NCBI GenBank assembly: GCA_030156535.1
Contig: JASGMJ010000006.1
Coordinates: 1-64,000 of the forward strand
Direction of reading: 5' to 3'
Origin: Candidatus Sumerlaeota bacterium
GTDB taxonomy: Bacteria > Sumerlaeota > Sumerlaeia > SLMS01 > JAHLLQ01
DNA length: 64,000 bases
Below, one piece after another: positions 9,445 to 17,595 of this stretch (positions are counted from its first letter, which is position 1; each line of letters opens with the position of its first letter). The position numbers were made by a program, and so were the translations under genes. The notes under the pieces were generated by a model that did no database searches, was not told where the DNA came from, and worked only from the letters and a program-made list of their open reading frames with translations.

Positions 9445-9559
9445 CCCGCAATGGCCCCAACGGGGCCGAATCCTCGAGCCCGGGGCAAGCGCCGCAGGCG
9501 CGCCGCCCTGGGTCCGGCCACAACCAATGACCGCGCCCTGAAAGCGGCGCGATCCCATG
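9445..9559. repeat. REP-like palindromic repeat, family B copy 1
   Basis: 115-bp unit that recurs with only a few mismatches at 9898-10012. It contains three short palindromes: GGCCCCAACGGGGCC, GCGCCGCAGGCGCG and GCGCCCTGAAAGCGGCGC. This is the architecture of clustered extragenic palindromes found in several environmental phyla. Confidence 0.8.
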
Positions 9560-9628
9560 GGTCGATTCAGGAAAGCCGTTGAGTATGGATCGCACCACCT
9601 TCGGGGTGCGGGATGAAACGCTGCGCCT

Positions 9629-9668
9629 ACCCAGGGCGGCGCGCCTTGCGGCGCTTGCCCTGGGCTGT
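9629..9668. repeat. REP-like repeat, family B partial inverted copy
   Basis: CCCAGGGCGGCGCGCC...GCGCTTGCCCTGGGC matches the reverse complement of the central hairpin of the two flanking 115-bp repeats, with one inserted T. It folds into a long stem on its own. Confidence 0.65.
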
Positions 9669-9897
9669 GTGATCTCGCCTCTTCGAGGCGTACCACGTTC
9701 CTTCGGCATGACCGCTTCCTCTTCGTTTCAACACCGGGTCTGTGTTAAGATGTGCTCGGCCACAATGCAACTTCTCATAAACGACAAGCACTGAAGCGCT
9801 GGGTTACGTTCAGCCGTCCCCGCTGGGCTCCCTCCCATTCTTGACTGCACGTTTCCAGCGCTGGGGTTCTGTCCTTCCGGAGCTGGCCACGTCACGC

Positions 9898-10012
9898 CCC
9901 GCAATGGCCCCAACGGGGCCGAATCCTCGAGCCCAGGGCAAGCGCCGCAGGCGCGCCGCCCCGGGTCCGGCCGCCACCAATGACCGCGCCCTGAAAGCGG
10001 CGCGATCCCATG
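9898..10012. repeat. REP-like palindromic repeat, family B copy 2
   Basis: Direct repeat of 9445-9559, same 115-bp length. I count about four differences by eye (for example GAGCCCAGGG for GAGCCCGGGG). It lies 140 bp upstream of the SSS symporter start. Confidence 0.8.
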
Positions 10013-10149
10013 CCCGACTGAATTCGGGGTCACCGTTCGTTCTGATCGCACCACGCACCACGCCCTCGTTTTCCGCCTTCGACTCTTGACCCTCTTGCCC
10101 ACGCGTGCGGCGAATGTCTCTCGTGCCGTCAGGGCACAGGAGTTTCACG

Positions 10150-11946
10150 ATGCAACTGAGTGCGATCGACTGGGTGGTGATCGGGGCGTACTTCGTCGTG
10201 GCGCTGGGAGTGGGTCTGTACTTCCGCAAGCGCGCGGGCAAGAACCTCGCCGAGTTTTTCATTTCCGGGCGTTCATTGCCGTGGTGGATTGCGGGAACGT
10301 CGATGGTCGCGACAACGTTCGCGGCGGACACACCGCTGGCCGTCGTGGGCCTGACGGCCGATCACGGCCTCGCTGGCAACTGGTTCTGGTGGTCGATGGC
10401 CATGGGTGGCATGGTCACGGTCTTTGTTTACTCGCGACTCTGGCGGCGCGCCGAAGTGATGACCGACCAGGAAGTCGTGGAGATGCGCTATGGTGGCAAG
10501 CCGGCGTCGTTCCTGCGCGGTTTCCGCGCCGTGTATTTCGCTCTGCCCATCAACTGCATCATTGTGGGCTGGGTGACGAGCGCACTGGTCACGGTGATGA
10601 ATGAGACGATTCTCTACAAGGGCCCGGGTACGGAACCGTCGATGACGATGAACTGGCTGATCATCGTCGGCTGCCTTGCGATTGTGGGTGTTTACAGCGT
10701 GCTGTCCGGCATGTGGGGCGTCGCGGTGACGGACGTGATCCAGTTCGTGCTGGCGATGGGCGGGTGCATTGCTCTCGCCGTTCTCGCCGTGAACGACGCG
10801 GGGGGCATGGCGCAGTTGCGGACCAACGTGGCGGCGGCGATGCCCGACGGCCAGGATGCGTTCCGATTCCTACCGGACTTCTCGACGGCCGATCCGCTGA
10901 TGCCGTTGCAGATGTTCCTCGTGTACCTGTTCATCCTGTGGTGGGCGAGCTGGTATCCCGGCGCGGAGCCGGGCGGCGGCGGCTACGTCGTGCAGCGCAT
11001 GGCGTCTTGCAAGGACGAGAAGCACTCGTTGCTGGCGACGTTGTGGTTCCAGGTCGCGCATTACTGCGTGCGGCCGTGGCCGTGGCTGCTGGTGGCTTTC
11101 GCCGCGATTGCCAAGTACCCCGACCTGCTGACACTGGAGAACAAGGGCGTGGGCTTTCCGCGCATCATGCGCGACCTGCTTCCCTCGGGACTGCGCGGCC
11201 TGCTCCTCGTGGCGTTCCTCGCGGCGTTCATGTCCACGCTCAGCACCCAGATCAACTGGGGCGCGTCTTATCTTGTCAGCGACGTGTACAAACGCTTCAT
11301 GCGTCCCGATGCGACCGACCGGCAACTGGCGGTGGCGTCGCGCTGGGCGTCGCTGCTCGTGTTGCTCGCGGGCGGCGCGAGTGCCTTCGTCATGGTCTAC
11401 AAGGATGTCTCGGTGGACACTGCGTGGAAGCTGCTCGCGGCACTGGGCGCCGGCACCGGTGCGGTCTACATGCTGCGGTGGTTCTGGTGGCGCATCAATG
11501 CCTGGGCAGAGCTTTCCGCCATGGCCGCTTCGCTGGTCTACTACGCGCTTTTTGCCTTCGTCATCGCAGAGGACATGCCGAACCAGTACCGTCTGGCAAT
11601 CGTTGCGGGGCTGACGATCGCCACGTGGGTCGTGGTGATGCTGGTGACGCCACACGAGAAGGAAGAGACGCTGGTACGCTTCTTCGAGAAAGTCCGGCCG
11701 GGCGGCCCGGGCTGGGGTCCGTTGGCCGCGAAGTGCCCGCACGTCGTGCGCGACAAGCAGTTGGGCCTCTCGCTCGTGTGCGCGGGGCTGGGTGCGACAC
11801 TGGTTTATCTCACGTTGCCGGGCGTCGGCTTGCTGCTGTTCGGCGAATGGCTGAAGGGGCTGGCGTGCCTGGGCGGCGCCGCGATCTGCGCCGGGGGCAT
11901 CGTCGTGCTGCTGAACCGCACGGGCTGGGAGAAACTGGTGCGGTAA
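10150..11946 (+). CDS. Sodium:solute symporter (SSS/SLC5 family)
   Basis: 598-residue membrane transporter from ATG 10150 (MQLSAIDWVVIGAYFVV), with AGGAG about 7 nt upstream. The track's start 45 bp earlier lies upstream of this SD. Typical SSS features are the N-terminal AEFFISGRSLPWWIAGTSMVATTFAADTP, where the Na2-site region lies, and the helix region GFRAVYFALPINCIIVGW. About thirteen to fourteen hydrophobic spans are present. TTAD-type substitution and the paired aromatic residues around the site resemble transporters of unknown solutes found in Planctomycetes and relatives. The soluble loop near residue 500 (TPHEKEETLVRFFEKVRPGGPGW) is common in this subgroup. Substrate unknown. The gene converges on the SirB1-type gene. 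Confidence 0.9.
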   Translation: MQLSAIDWVVIGAYFVVALGVGLYFRKRAGKNLAEFFISGRSLPWWIAGTSMVATTFAADTPLAVVGLTADHGLAGNWFWWSMAMGGMVTVFVYSRLWRRAEVMTDQEVVEMRYGGKPASFLRGFRAVYFALPINCIIVGWVTSALVTVMNETILYKGPGTEPSMTMNWLIIVGCLAIVGVYSVLSGMWGVAVTDVIQFVLAMGGCIALAVLAVNDAGGMAQLRTNVAAAMPDGQDAFRFLPDFSTADPLMPLQMFLVYLFILWWASWYPGAEPGGGGYVVQRMASCKDEKHSLLATLWFQVAHYCVRPWPWLLVAFAAIAKYPDLLTLENKGVGFPRIMRDLLPSGLRGLLLVAFLAAFMSTLSTQINWGASYLVSDVYKRFMRPDATDRQLAVASRWASLLVLLAGGASAFVMVYKDVSVDTAWKLLAALGAGTGAVYMLRWFWWRINAWAELSAMAASLVYYALFAFVIAEDMPNQYRLAIVAGLTIATWVVVMLVTPHEKEETLVRFFEKVRPGGPGWGPLAAKCPHVVRDKQLGLSLVCAGLGATLVYLTLPGVGLLLFGEWLKGLACLGGAAICAGGIVVLLNRTGWEKLVR

Positions 11947-11957
11947 GCGTGCGGGGC

Positions 11958-12674
11958 TCAGTTCAACTCGCTGAGCCTCTCCGCGATCATCGTCGACTCG
12001 TGCGCGAAGTCCGGTGATCGGGGGTGGAGCGCGCGCAGCCGGAGAATGACATCGGCAAGATGGCGCCACTCCTCGCGGCGCATGTAAATCAACCTCAGGT
12101 TGTTCAGCATGCGCGTCAGCGTTGCCTGCGGGGAAGCGGGCGCGAAGTTCTCGTCGGTCAGCGTGACCATGGACCCGAGAATGCCGGAGATGAGCGCATC
12201 GCATTCGGCGCGGTCGAGCTGGCGCCCGCCTGAGAACGGATCGAGGTAGAGCTCCGGTGACTTCTTGTCGGCCAGGCGCTTGACCATGTAGTGCCCGGGC
12301 AGGCCAACGCCAACGAAGGGCCAGCCGAGTTGCTCGGCCACGTCAAGCCAGACAACCGAGAGCGTGATCGGAATGCCGCAACGGCGATCGAGCACGTCGT
12401 GCAGCAGACTGTTGCGCGGATCGTAGTAGTCAGAGGCGTTGCCGCGAAAGCCTTCGCGGTCGGCGAGCACGATGGCGAGCGCCTCGATTTCATCGGCGGG
12501 CGTGCGGGCGTTCTCGCGGTCGACGAGCACGGCAAGGCGTTCGAGTTCGCGCAGGTACTCCAGCGGCTTGATCGAGGGCGCGTGGTCGCGGCCAAAAAGC
12601 AGCGCGGCCTCGGCCACGCGGATCGCGTCCTCGGGTTGCGCGACGTACTTGTCGAAGGGATGCGCTGCGATCAT
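11958..12674 (-). CDS. SirB1-family transglutaminase-like/TPR protein
   Basis: 238 residues. The N-terminal half matches the SirB1/transglutaminase-like fold (DYYDPRNSLLHDVLDRRCGIPITLSVVWLD, then VGLPGHYMVKR and LYLDPFSGGRQL). The C-terminal half holds the short TPR-like tail typical of the family (ATLTRMLNNLRLIYMRREEW). SirB1 proteins are cytosolic and their biochemical role is not settled. The cysteine of a transglutaminase triad appears as the Cys in DRRCGIP, and His in GLPGHY can serve as the second residue. Its ATG overlaps the stop of the upstream symporter gene by 4 bp (ATGA), so the two are translationally coupled. Confidence 0.9.
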   Translation of the reverse strand: MIAAHPFDKYVAQPEDAIRVAEAALLFGRDHAPSIKPLEYLRELERLAVLVDRENARTPADEIEALAIVLADREGFRGNASDYYDPRNSLLHDVLDRRCGIPITLSVVWLDVAEQLGWPFVGVGLPGHYMVKRLADKKSPELYLDPFSGGRQLDRAECDALISGILGSMVTLTDENFAPASPQATLTRMLNNLRLIYMRREEWRHLADVILRLRALHPRSPDFAHESTMIAERLSELN

Positions 12675-14083
12675 GGCATCACCGTTGGAGTGTCTGGGGT
12701 CTTGGGGGCGCCGAGGAACAGATCAATCGCCAGCGGGACCGTGGGCAAGACGAACGCCAGCCAGGCCAGGCTCTTCACATCGGGCAGCATGAGCGAAAGA
12801 ATCGCCGTTGAACCGCCAAGCGCAATCGCTGCCAGCCCCGTCGCGTGACGAAACCGCCGCGCGGGAAACACCAGCAGGCCGAGAAACGGCACGAGCACGG
12901 CCGGCGAATAGATCTTGTAGCAGTTGTACAGCGCCCGCGCGATGTCCTGCGTCGCCAGCGCCAGCACCACGGCCAGCGCCCCCACGAACACGATGATCAG
13001 GCGCGCGCGCAAAATCGTGCGCGCTTCGCTGCGCGGACGCAGTCCGATCTCGTCGAGCAAATCGCGGCTGACGAGCGTCGAGATCGTCAGCAGGCACGTG
13101 TCCGCCGAACTCATGATCGCCGCAAGCAGCGCCGCGATCAACAGTCCGCACCAAACCGGCGAGGCCGTCGCCAGACCAAGCTGGAGCAGCACCGTCTCGC
13201 CGTCCGCGACTCCGTCCCCAAAAAGTGCACGGCCCAGAACGCCGCCCAGGACAATCAGGAACACGATGGGGATCATCAGCGCGGCGGCCGAAAGAATCGC
13301 ACGCCGTCCCGCGGCGGCATCGCGCCCCGAAAGAATCCGCGAGTAAAAATCCGGCCCCACCAGAAAAGGCACGCCAAACGTCAGCAGCAGAATCAGCCAG
13401 CGGGAGAACGGCATCGCGTCGTTGAAGGGGAAGGCGAGAAATTCTGGATCGAGACCGCGCAACGGCGCCGGATTGGCCAACAGCGCGCTCGCCACCAGCA
13501 TGACGAGGGCGGCGATGATTGCGCCCGCCTGGAAGAAGTCGGTGCGCAAAATCGAAAACTGACCGCCCACGGCGGTGTAGACGACAAATACGGTGCCCAC
13601 GCAGACGGTGAGAAAGTTGCGGGCGCCAGTGGCGCTCCACCATCCGCCATGTTCGCCAAGAAAGCCGAGAATCTTGCCCGCCGCGATGAGCTGCGCGGCA
13701 ATGATGCTGATCCAGGCGAAGGCAATCAACGCGGCAGAAACGATGCGCACGGCGCGGCCAAACCGGCGGCCGAGCACCTCGGGCAACGTGAACGCCCCCT
13801 CCATGTCGACCCGCCCCAGTGCCCACGCGCCCAGCACCACCAGCCCGATTGTCCCCACCCAGTGGTACCACCCTGCAACCAACCCCATCTTGTACGCGAG
13901 GCCGGACACCCCCATGACGCCGAACGAGCCGAACATCGTGGCGACCAGCGACCCCGTAAGCAGCAGGGCCGAGCCGCTGCGCCCGGCCAGGAAGAACGCT
14001 TCCTCGCTCTCGGCCGCCTTGCGGCGCGCCAGGCCAATGACGACCAGAACGGCAAAATACAGCAGCGGAAAAACGGCGATCAT
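12671..14083 (-). CDS. Sodium:solute symporter (SSS family)
   Basis: 470 residues from ATG 14083 (MIAVFPLLYFAVLVVIGLARRK). The longer ORF adds an Arg/Pro leader that runs into the REP region. SSS signatures are EAFFLAGRSGSALLLTGSLVATMFGSFGVMG and the helix set continuing to VGPDFYSRILSGRDAAAGRRA. About twelve to thirteen spans are visible. It differs clearly from the symporter at 10150 and is not a recent duplicate. It is translationally coupled (ATGA overlap) to the SirB1-like protein, which suggests a functional link between the transporter and that protein. Substrate unknown. Confidence 0.9.
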   Translation of the reverse strand: MIAVFPLLYFAVLVVIGLARRKAAESEEAFFLAGRSGSALLLTGSLVATMFGSFGVMGVSGLAYKMGLVAGWYHWVGTIGLVVLGAWALGRVDMEGAFTLPEVLGRRFGRAVRIVSAALIAFAWISIIAAQLIAAGKILGFLGEHGGWWSATGARNFLTVCVGTVFVVYTAVGGQFSILRTDFFQAGAIIAALVMLVASALLANPAPLRGLDPEFLAFPFNDAMPFSRWLILLLTFGVPFLVGPDFYSRILSGRDAAAGRRAILSAAALMIPIVFLIVLGGVLGRALFGDGVADGETVLLQLGLATASPVWCGLLIAALLAAIMSSADTCLLTISTLVSRDLLDEIGLRPRSEARTILRARLIIVFVGALAVVLALATQDIARALYNCYKIYSPAVLVPFLGLLVFPARRFRHATGLAAIALGGSTAILSLMLPDVKSLAWLAFVLPTVPLAIDLFLGAPKTPDTPTVMP

Positions 14084-14552
14084 GGAGAACCCTGGGCGGC
14101 GGTGGCCGCGCGGGCAAAGAAGAACCGCCCGGCACCCGGGCGGCTCAAGGGAACTCTGGGATTGTTCGGGCCCGAGGATGTTCGCCCCCTGCCGGGGTCG
14201 TGGTTTCTCTTCGCCGTCCACCCCGGCATAAATGCCGGGGCTGGGGTTGTCGGGCCCCTACCGGGGCCAAATGCGGAACGTTTGCCCACAGAGGGAGGCG
14301 GTCTGCCCCCGCGATTCATCCGCGTGGCATTCATGAATCCTTCCCTGTCTCCGCGGAGTCAGAGGCAAGGCGCAACGCACGGAGTGCCAGGCGATCATTG
14401 GGAGAAGCGACCTTCGCGACTCATCGAATCGCTCTTCAGGGCACAGGCGTCCCGGCAGGGACGCGACATCAATAGCCCCGCGTTTCAACGCGGGGGACGA
14501 CGGACGACAAGAAGCCCCCGGGCCCCGGCAGGGGTCCAACATGTCCGAGCGC
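14084..14552. other. Gene-free region with REP-like palindromes
   Basis: About 470 bp between the symporter start and the transposase stop. It holds the left 91-bp repeat (14177-14267). Near 14475-14530 lie further palindromic units (CCCCGCGTTTCAACGCGGGG and GCCCCCGGGCCCCGGCAGGGG). No ORF in it looks coding. Confidence 0.75.
14177..14267. repeat. 91-bp repeat flanking RAYT, left copy
   Basis: Identical by eye to 15035-15125 and in the same orientation. The centre is the palindrome CCCCGGCATAAATGCCGGGG, with outer GC-rich blocks CCCCCTGCCGGGGTC and GCCCCTACCGGGGC that can also fold. Confidence 0.88.
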
Positions 14553-15005
14553 TCAATCGAGAAAGAAACGCTTGTCGAACTCCACACCGCTCTTCACCAG
14601 CATCTCTTCGTATTCTTCGGCAAATGTGCGGCGCCGATGATGGGCTTCCTGATTGGCGATGTAGTGGAGAACCGTCTCTTTCTGCGAGGGACTGACCGTA
14701 AAAGCGCCGTATCCTTCCTGCCAATGGAGAACCGGGGAAGCCTTGGCCTCTCGGTTGTACCAACTCGACGCCCCCCCCTTGATTGCTTGGACAATCGTGG
14801 CAATATCGGGTTGAGAGCGCAGTTGGCAAAGAATGTGAACATGGTCGGCAACACCGTTGATGAGAAGCGCCGAGCCTCCATGATTGGCGATGATGCCGGA
14901 CATATAGGGAAAGAGAAGTTCGCGCGCCTGCGGGGTCAGGCAGGGCAGCCTGGCCTTTGTGGAGAAGACAACATGGTAGAGGAGCACGGTGTGGGTATGC
15001 GCCAT
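14553..15005 (-). CDS. REP-associated tyrosine transposase (Y1_Tnp, IS200-like)
   Basis: 150 residues from ATG 15005 (MAHTHTVLLYHVVFSTKARLP); the track's start lies inside the flanking repeat. Family hallmarks are HVVFSTK at the N-terminus, the HUH motif GVADHVHIL that binds metal, and the catalytic tyrosine region WQEGYGAFTVSPSQ, where Tyr would attack DNA to form a 5'-phosphotyrosine. The C-terminal YIANQEAHHRRRTFAEEYEEML is typical of this transposase/RAYT clade. The ORF appears intact, with no frameshift. It is bracketed by identical 91-bp repeats, and its start lies 29 bp from the right one. Confidence 0.92.
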   Translation of the reverse strand: MAHTHTVLLYHVVFSTKARLPCLTPQARELLFPYMSGIIANHGGSALLINGVADHVHILCQLRSQPDIATIVQAIKGGASSWYNREAKASPVLHWQEGYGAFTVSPSQKETVLHYIANQEAHHRRRTFAEEYEEMLVKSGVEFDKRFFLD

Positions 15006-15034
15006 GATGGTGAGCTGAAGGGTGAAGAAGATGA

Positions 15035-15125
15035 GATGTTCGCCCCCTGCCGGGGTCGTGGTTTCTCTTCGCCGTCCACCCCGGCATAAATGCCGGGGCT
15101 GGGGTTGTCGGGCCCCTACCGGGGC
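15035..15125. repeat. 91-bp repeat flanking RAYT, right copy
   Basis: Second copy of the 91-bp palindromic repeat, just upstream of the transposase gene. The identity to the left copy argues for recent activity or gene conversion. Confidence 0.88.
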
Positions 15126-15270
15126 AACCCATGGTGCACTCACAGTGCAGTGGCGTCGATACCCGCCGGGGGCCGACTCAAAGCAAACTCACAAAAGCCA
15201 ACCCACGTTCCGAATCCGAACGATCGTTTGCCGGGACCATTGAGGCTCTTCTCAACGACTCTCTCCCCGC

Positions 15271-17565
15271 CTACTCTCCCGTCAGCGTCCACGCATCCGA
15301 TTCATCACCGGTGACCTTCGGGCCGATGACAAACGACAGCGTCCCGGCGCCCTGGAGCGAATGGAAGTTCTCGTCGAACGCCAACGGCCGGCCCGGTGTC
15401 TGCACCGTCGACTCACCGGTCGTCAGATCGACGGACAAAATCACCGGCGAGGTCAGGAAGCTCACGAACGCCCGCGTGCCGTCGGGCGAAAGCGTGAAGT
15501 CGTAGGGCTGACGCAGCAAGGTTTCGGGCAACCCCGATCCCGTGGGCAGTGCGTAGGGAAGATCGACGACCGTTCCCGTCTCCTCGTCCCAGGTGCTGAT
15601 CAGGGGCGGATTGATCTGAAGAGCGTGGATGGTGCCGTCGGGAGCGAAGGCAAACCGGCGCGCCGTCGGTGCAGGCACCGGCAGCAGGAAGGGAGTAAAC
15701 TCCCACTGCGAGGTAGGGCGAAAGAGCGTCAGGGTCCAATCGCCCTCGGAATTAGCAACACTCAGACTGGGCTGAAACCAAACGATGCGGCGGTAGGACT
15801 GACCCCCGAGCATCAGATTCTGAACCGAGTCTTGATTGTACTCCAAGGAAACCGTGGAACCGTCAGGAAACGTCACTTCCTTGAAATCGAAGGAGACCCG
15901 GGAAATGGAAGCGGCGGGGAAGGAGACTCCAATCTTCATCCGCCGAGGTTGAACGGGGGACGTACTTCCGGGGTAAGACAAGGTTCCGGAGAGAGTTGTC
16001 CGAGATATTTGAGAGTCATACCCAATAACCATCGGCTCCCCCATAACCGCCAAATTGGGACGGCCGACGAAAGCGCCGTCTTCCAAACGCCCGATGGTGA
16101 TGGCATCCCCGGGATTCAGGAGAAAATACGGCGTACCATCGGGAGCGAGGCGGAAGTCAGCGAGAAGACTCGGAACGGTGCCCGTCGCCACGACTTCGAC
16201 GATCGGCGCCAGGGGATCGGCGGTGAGCGTCAGGCGGAAGATTGTCAAATTGTAGCCGAGATTGTCGGCGGAAGAATCGTAGGGCACCGGCGACCCCGGC
16301 GACGCGAACAGGAACGTGCCGTCAGCGGCACGAATCATATGCTCGGTCGAAAGTCCTGCACCAAAAACAGCAACCACCGCGCGATCACCCGTGCGCGGAT
16401 CGATCCGAACAAGGCGGTACGCCGAACCCACGTTGTCGAGCAGATACAAAATGCCCGAGGGCGCAACCACGAGGTCGGAGAAGGAGCCGAAACTCGTTCC
16501 CGTGCCGCGCTTGACTACAACCTCGGCGCCGACCTTGCCCGTCGTCGTGTTGACGTTCACGATGCTGCCCGAGCCGGGGTTGAACACCCGGAAGGTGTCG
16601 GCGGAAGTCTTGCGCACCACCGTGCTGCCGGACAGATCGCGCGCCGGATCGATTAAGCCTTCTGTCAAATAAGAGAACGCTTCGGAGAACGTAGGCGTTC
16701 CCGAAGAAGGATCCGTGCTCGTCCACAGGCCAGACTGTCCAACGATAGCCGTGCCGTGAGCAGCACCCTGCCAGTCGATCCCCGAGATGCGTTGCGCGAG
16801 CACGGGCGCAGCGTCCGGCGCGATGGCATTGAGTTGCACGCCCGTGCCATCGAACACGCGCAACGGCTCGTTCGCCGCCAGGGGCGTTGTCTTTGCCGGC
16901 CAGGTGAGGAAGCGCCCGTCCCCCGATGACGCAAGGTGCAGATGGTGCGAGGTTTCGACGTCCGAAACCGCAACGGGCGGATCGACGGAAATGTCATAGT
17001 AGCTCAAATGCCTGCCGAGACTGTACTGATCCGTGCTGATGACGATCGTCTCTTCGTCTACGAAGGTGACGTTTTTTCTGATTTGGTTGATGTCCTCCAG
17101 CGCCGAGTCGGGAAACGCGCCGTAGGTGAAAGTTGTCCAGTCGCCCGTGCCGGAATCGCGGTGCGCGAGAACCAACTCGGGTTCTGTCTGGTTGTCCGTG
17201 TCATCCAGTACCATCGTAACAGTGCCCGAGCCGGAGTCGTGCATCAGCGCCGTGACCTGCAACGAGGGATCGAAGAGGTTGAGGTCCTCGATGACGCCAC
17301 TGGCCGTGTTGACCAGATAGAGACGCTCGCCTCCGGTGATGCGGTCGGGAATGGTGGCGAGCATCTCGTCGTCGTTCAGAAAAACCACCTCGTTGGCGAT
17401 GTAGAGGCCTTCGCCGCTGACGAGAGTGGGCGGCTGCCCCGGGCTGGCGAGGTCCGAGGCGTAGATGCAACCCGTATACGGGTCGGCGATGTAGAGCGTT
17501 TTTTCCTGGGCCGAAGCGGACACTCCAAGACATGCCAGGATTGCGACACACACTGCGTTCTTCAT
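15271..17565 (-). CDS. Secreted beta-propeller-like protein (paralogue of next gene)
   Basis: 764 residues from ATG 17565 (MKNAVCVAILACLGVSASA, a clear signal peptide), preceded by GGGGAAG. The mature protein is made of repeated beta-rich units ending in xxVDLTTGE or LVRIDPRTGD, as in SMP-30/NHL/WD-type propellers: KTLYIADPYTGCIYASDL, GERLYLVNTASGVIEDL, ILYLLDNVGSAYRLVRIDP. A segment near residues 520-640 differs (RRMKIGVSFPAASISRVSFDFKEV) and resembles the beta-sandwich P/proprotein-convertase region. No catalytic residues are recognisable. It shares its N- and C-terminal motifs with the neighbour at 17596, so the two are tandem duplicates. Likely extracellular; function unknown. Confidence 0.82.
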   Translation of the reverse strand: MKNAVCVAILACLGVSASAQEKTLYIADPYTGCIYASDLASPGQPPTLVSGEGLYIANEVVFLNDDEMLATIPDRITGGERLYLVNTASGVIEDLNLFDPSLQVTALMHDSGSGTVTMVLDDTDNQTEPELVLAHRDSGTGDWTTFTYGAFPDSALEDINQIRKNVTFVDEETIVISTDQYSLGRHLSYYDISVDPPVAVSDVETSHHLHLASSGDGRFLTWPAKTTPLAANEPLRVFDGTGVQLNAIAPDAAPVLAQRISGIDWQGAAHGTAIVGQSGLWTSTDPSSGTPTFSEAFSYLTEGLIDPARDLSGSTVVRKTSADTFRVFNPGSGSIVNVNTTTGKVGAEVVVKRGTGTSFGSFSDLVVAPSGILYLLDNVGSAYRLVRIDPRTGDRAVVAVFGAGLSTEHMIRAADGTFLFASPGSPVPYDSSADNLGYNLTIFRLTLTADPLAPIVEVVATGTVPSLLADFRLAPDGTPYFLLNPGDAITIGRLEDGAFVGRPNLAVMGEPMVIGYDSQISRTTLSGTLSYPGSTSPVQPRRMKIGVSFPAASISRVSFDFKEVTFPDGSTVSLEYNQDSVQNLMLGGQSYRRIVWFQPSLSVANSEGDWTLTLFRPTSQWEFTPFLLPVPAPTARRFAFAPDGTIHALQINPPLISTWDEETGTVVDLPYALPTGSGLPETLLRQPYDFTLSPDGTRAFVSFLTSPVILSVDLTTGESTVQTPGRPLAFDENFHSLQGAGTLSFVIGPKVTGDESDAWTLTGE

Positions 17566-17595
17566 TTCAATCTTCCCCCATAACAAGTTCCCGTG

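Larger units (their letters stand above)
9281..10149. other. Gene-free, repeat-rich intergenic region
   Basis: About 870 bp between the GHL10 gene and an SSS symporter. It contains a strong hairpin just after the GHL10 stop and three copies (two direct, one inverted and partial) of a palindromic GC-rich repeat. The intervening sequence has no credible ORF. The short ORFs in the track are translations of the repeats. CACAGGAG just before 10150 is the symporter's ribosome-binding site. Confidence 0.8.
14177..15125 (-). mobile_element. RAYT/REP element (IS200-like transposase with flanking palindromes)
   Basis: A single-ORF Y1 transposase gene lies between two identical 91-bp direct repeats containing REP-like palindromes, the arrangement known for REP-associated tyrosine transposases. 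Such elements are usually domesticated and mobilise or maintain REP sequences. The element's true ends are not known; these limits are the outer edges of the two repeats. Confidence 0.7.

Noticed and set aside
9305-9709. Short ORFs in the repeat-rich gap
   Set aside because: They are translations of palindromic repeats and have no SD or homology-like pattern.
14177-15125. CRISPR array
   Set aside because: Only two copies of the repeat, 858 bp apart with a transposase gene between; no spacers or cas genes.
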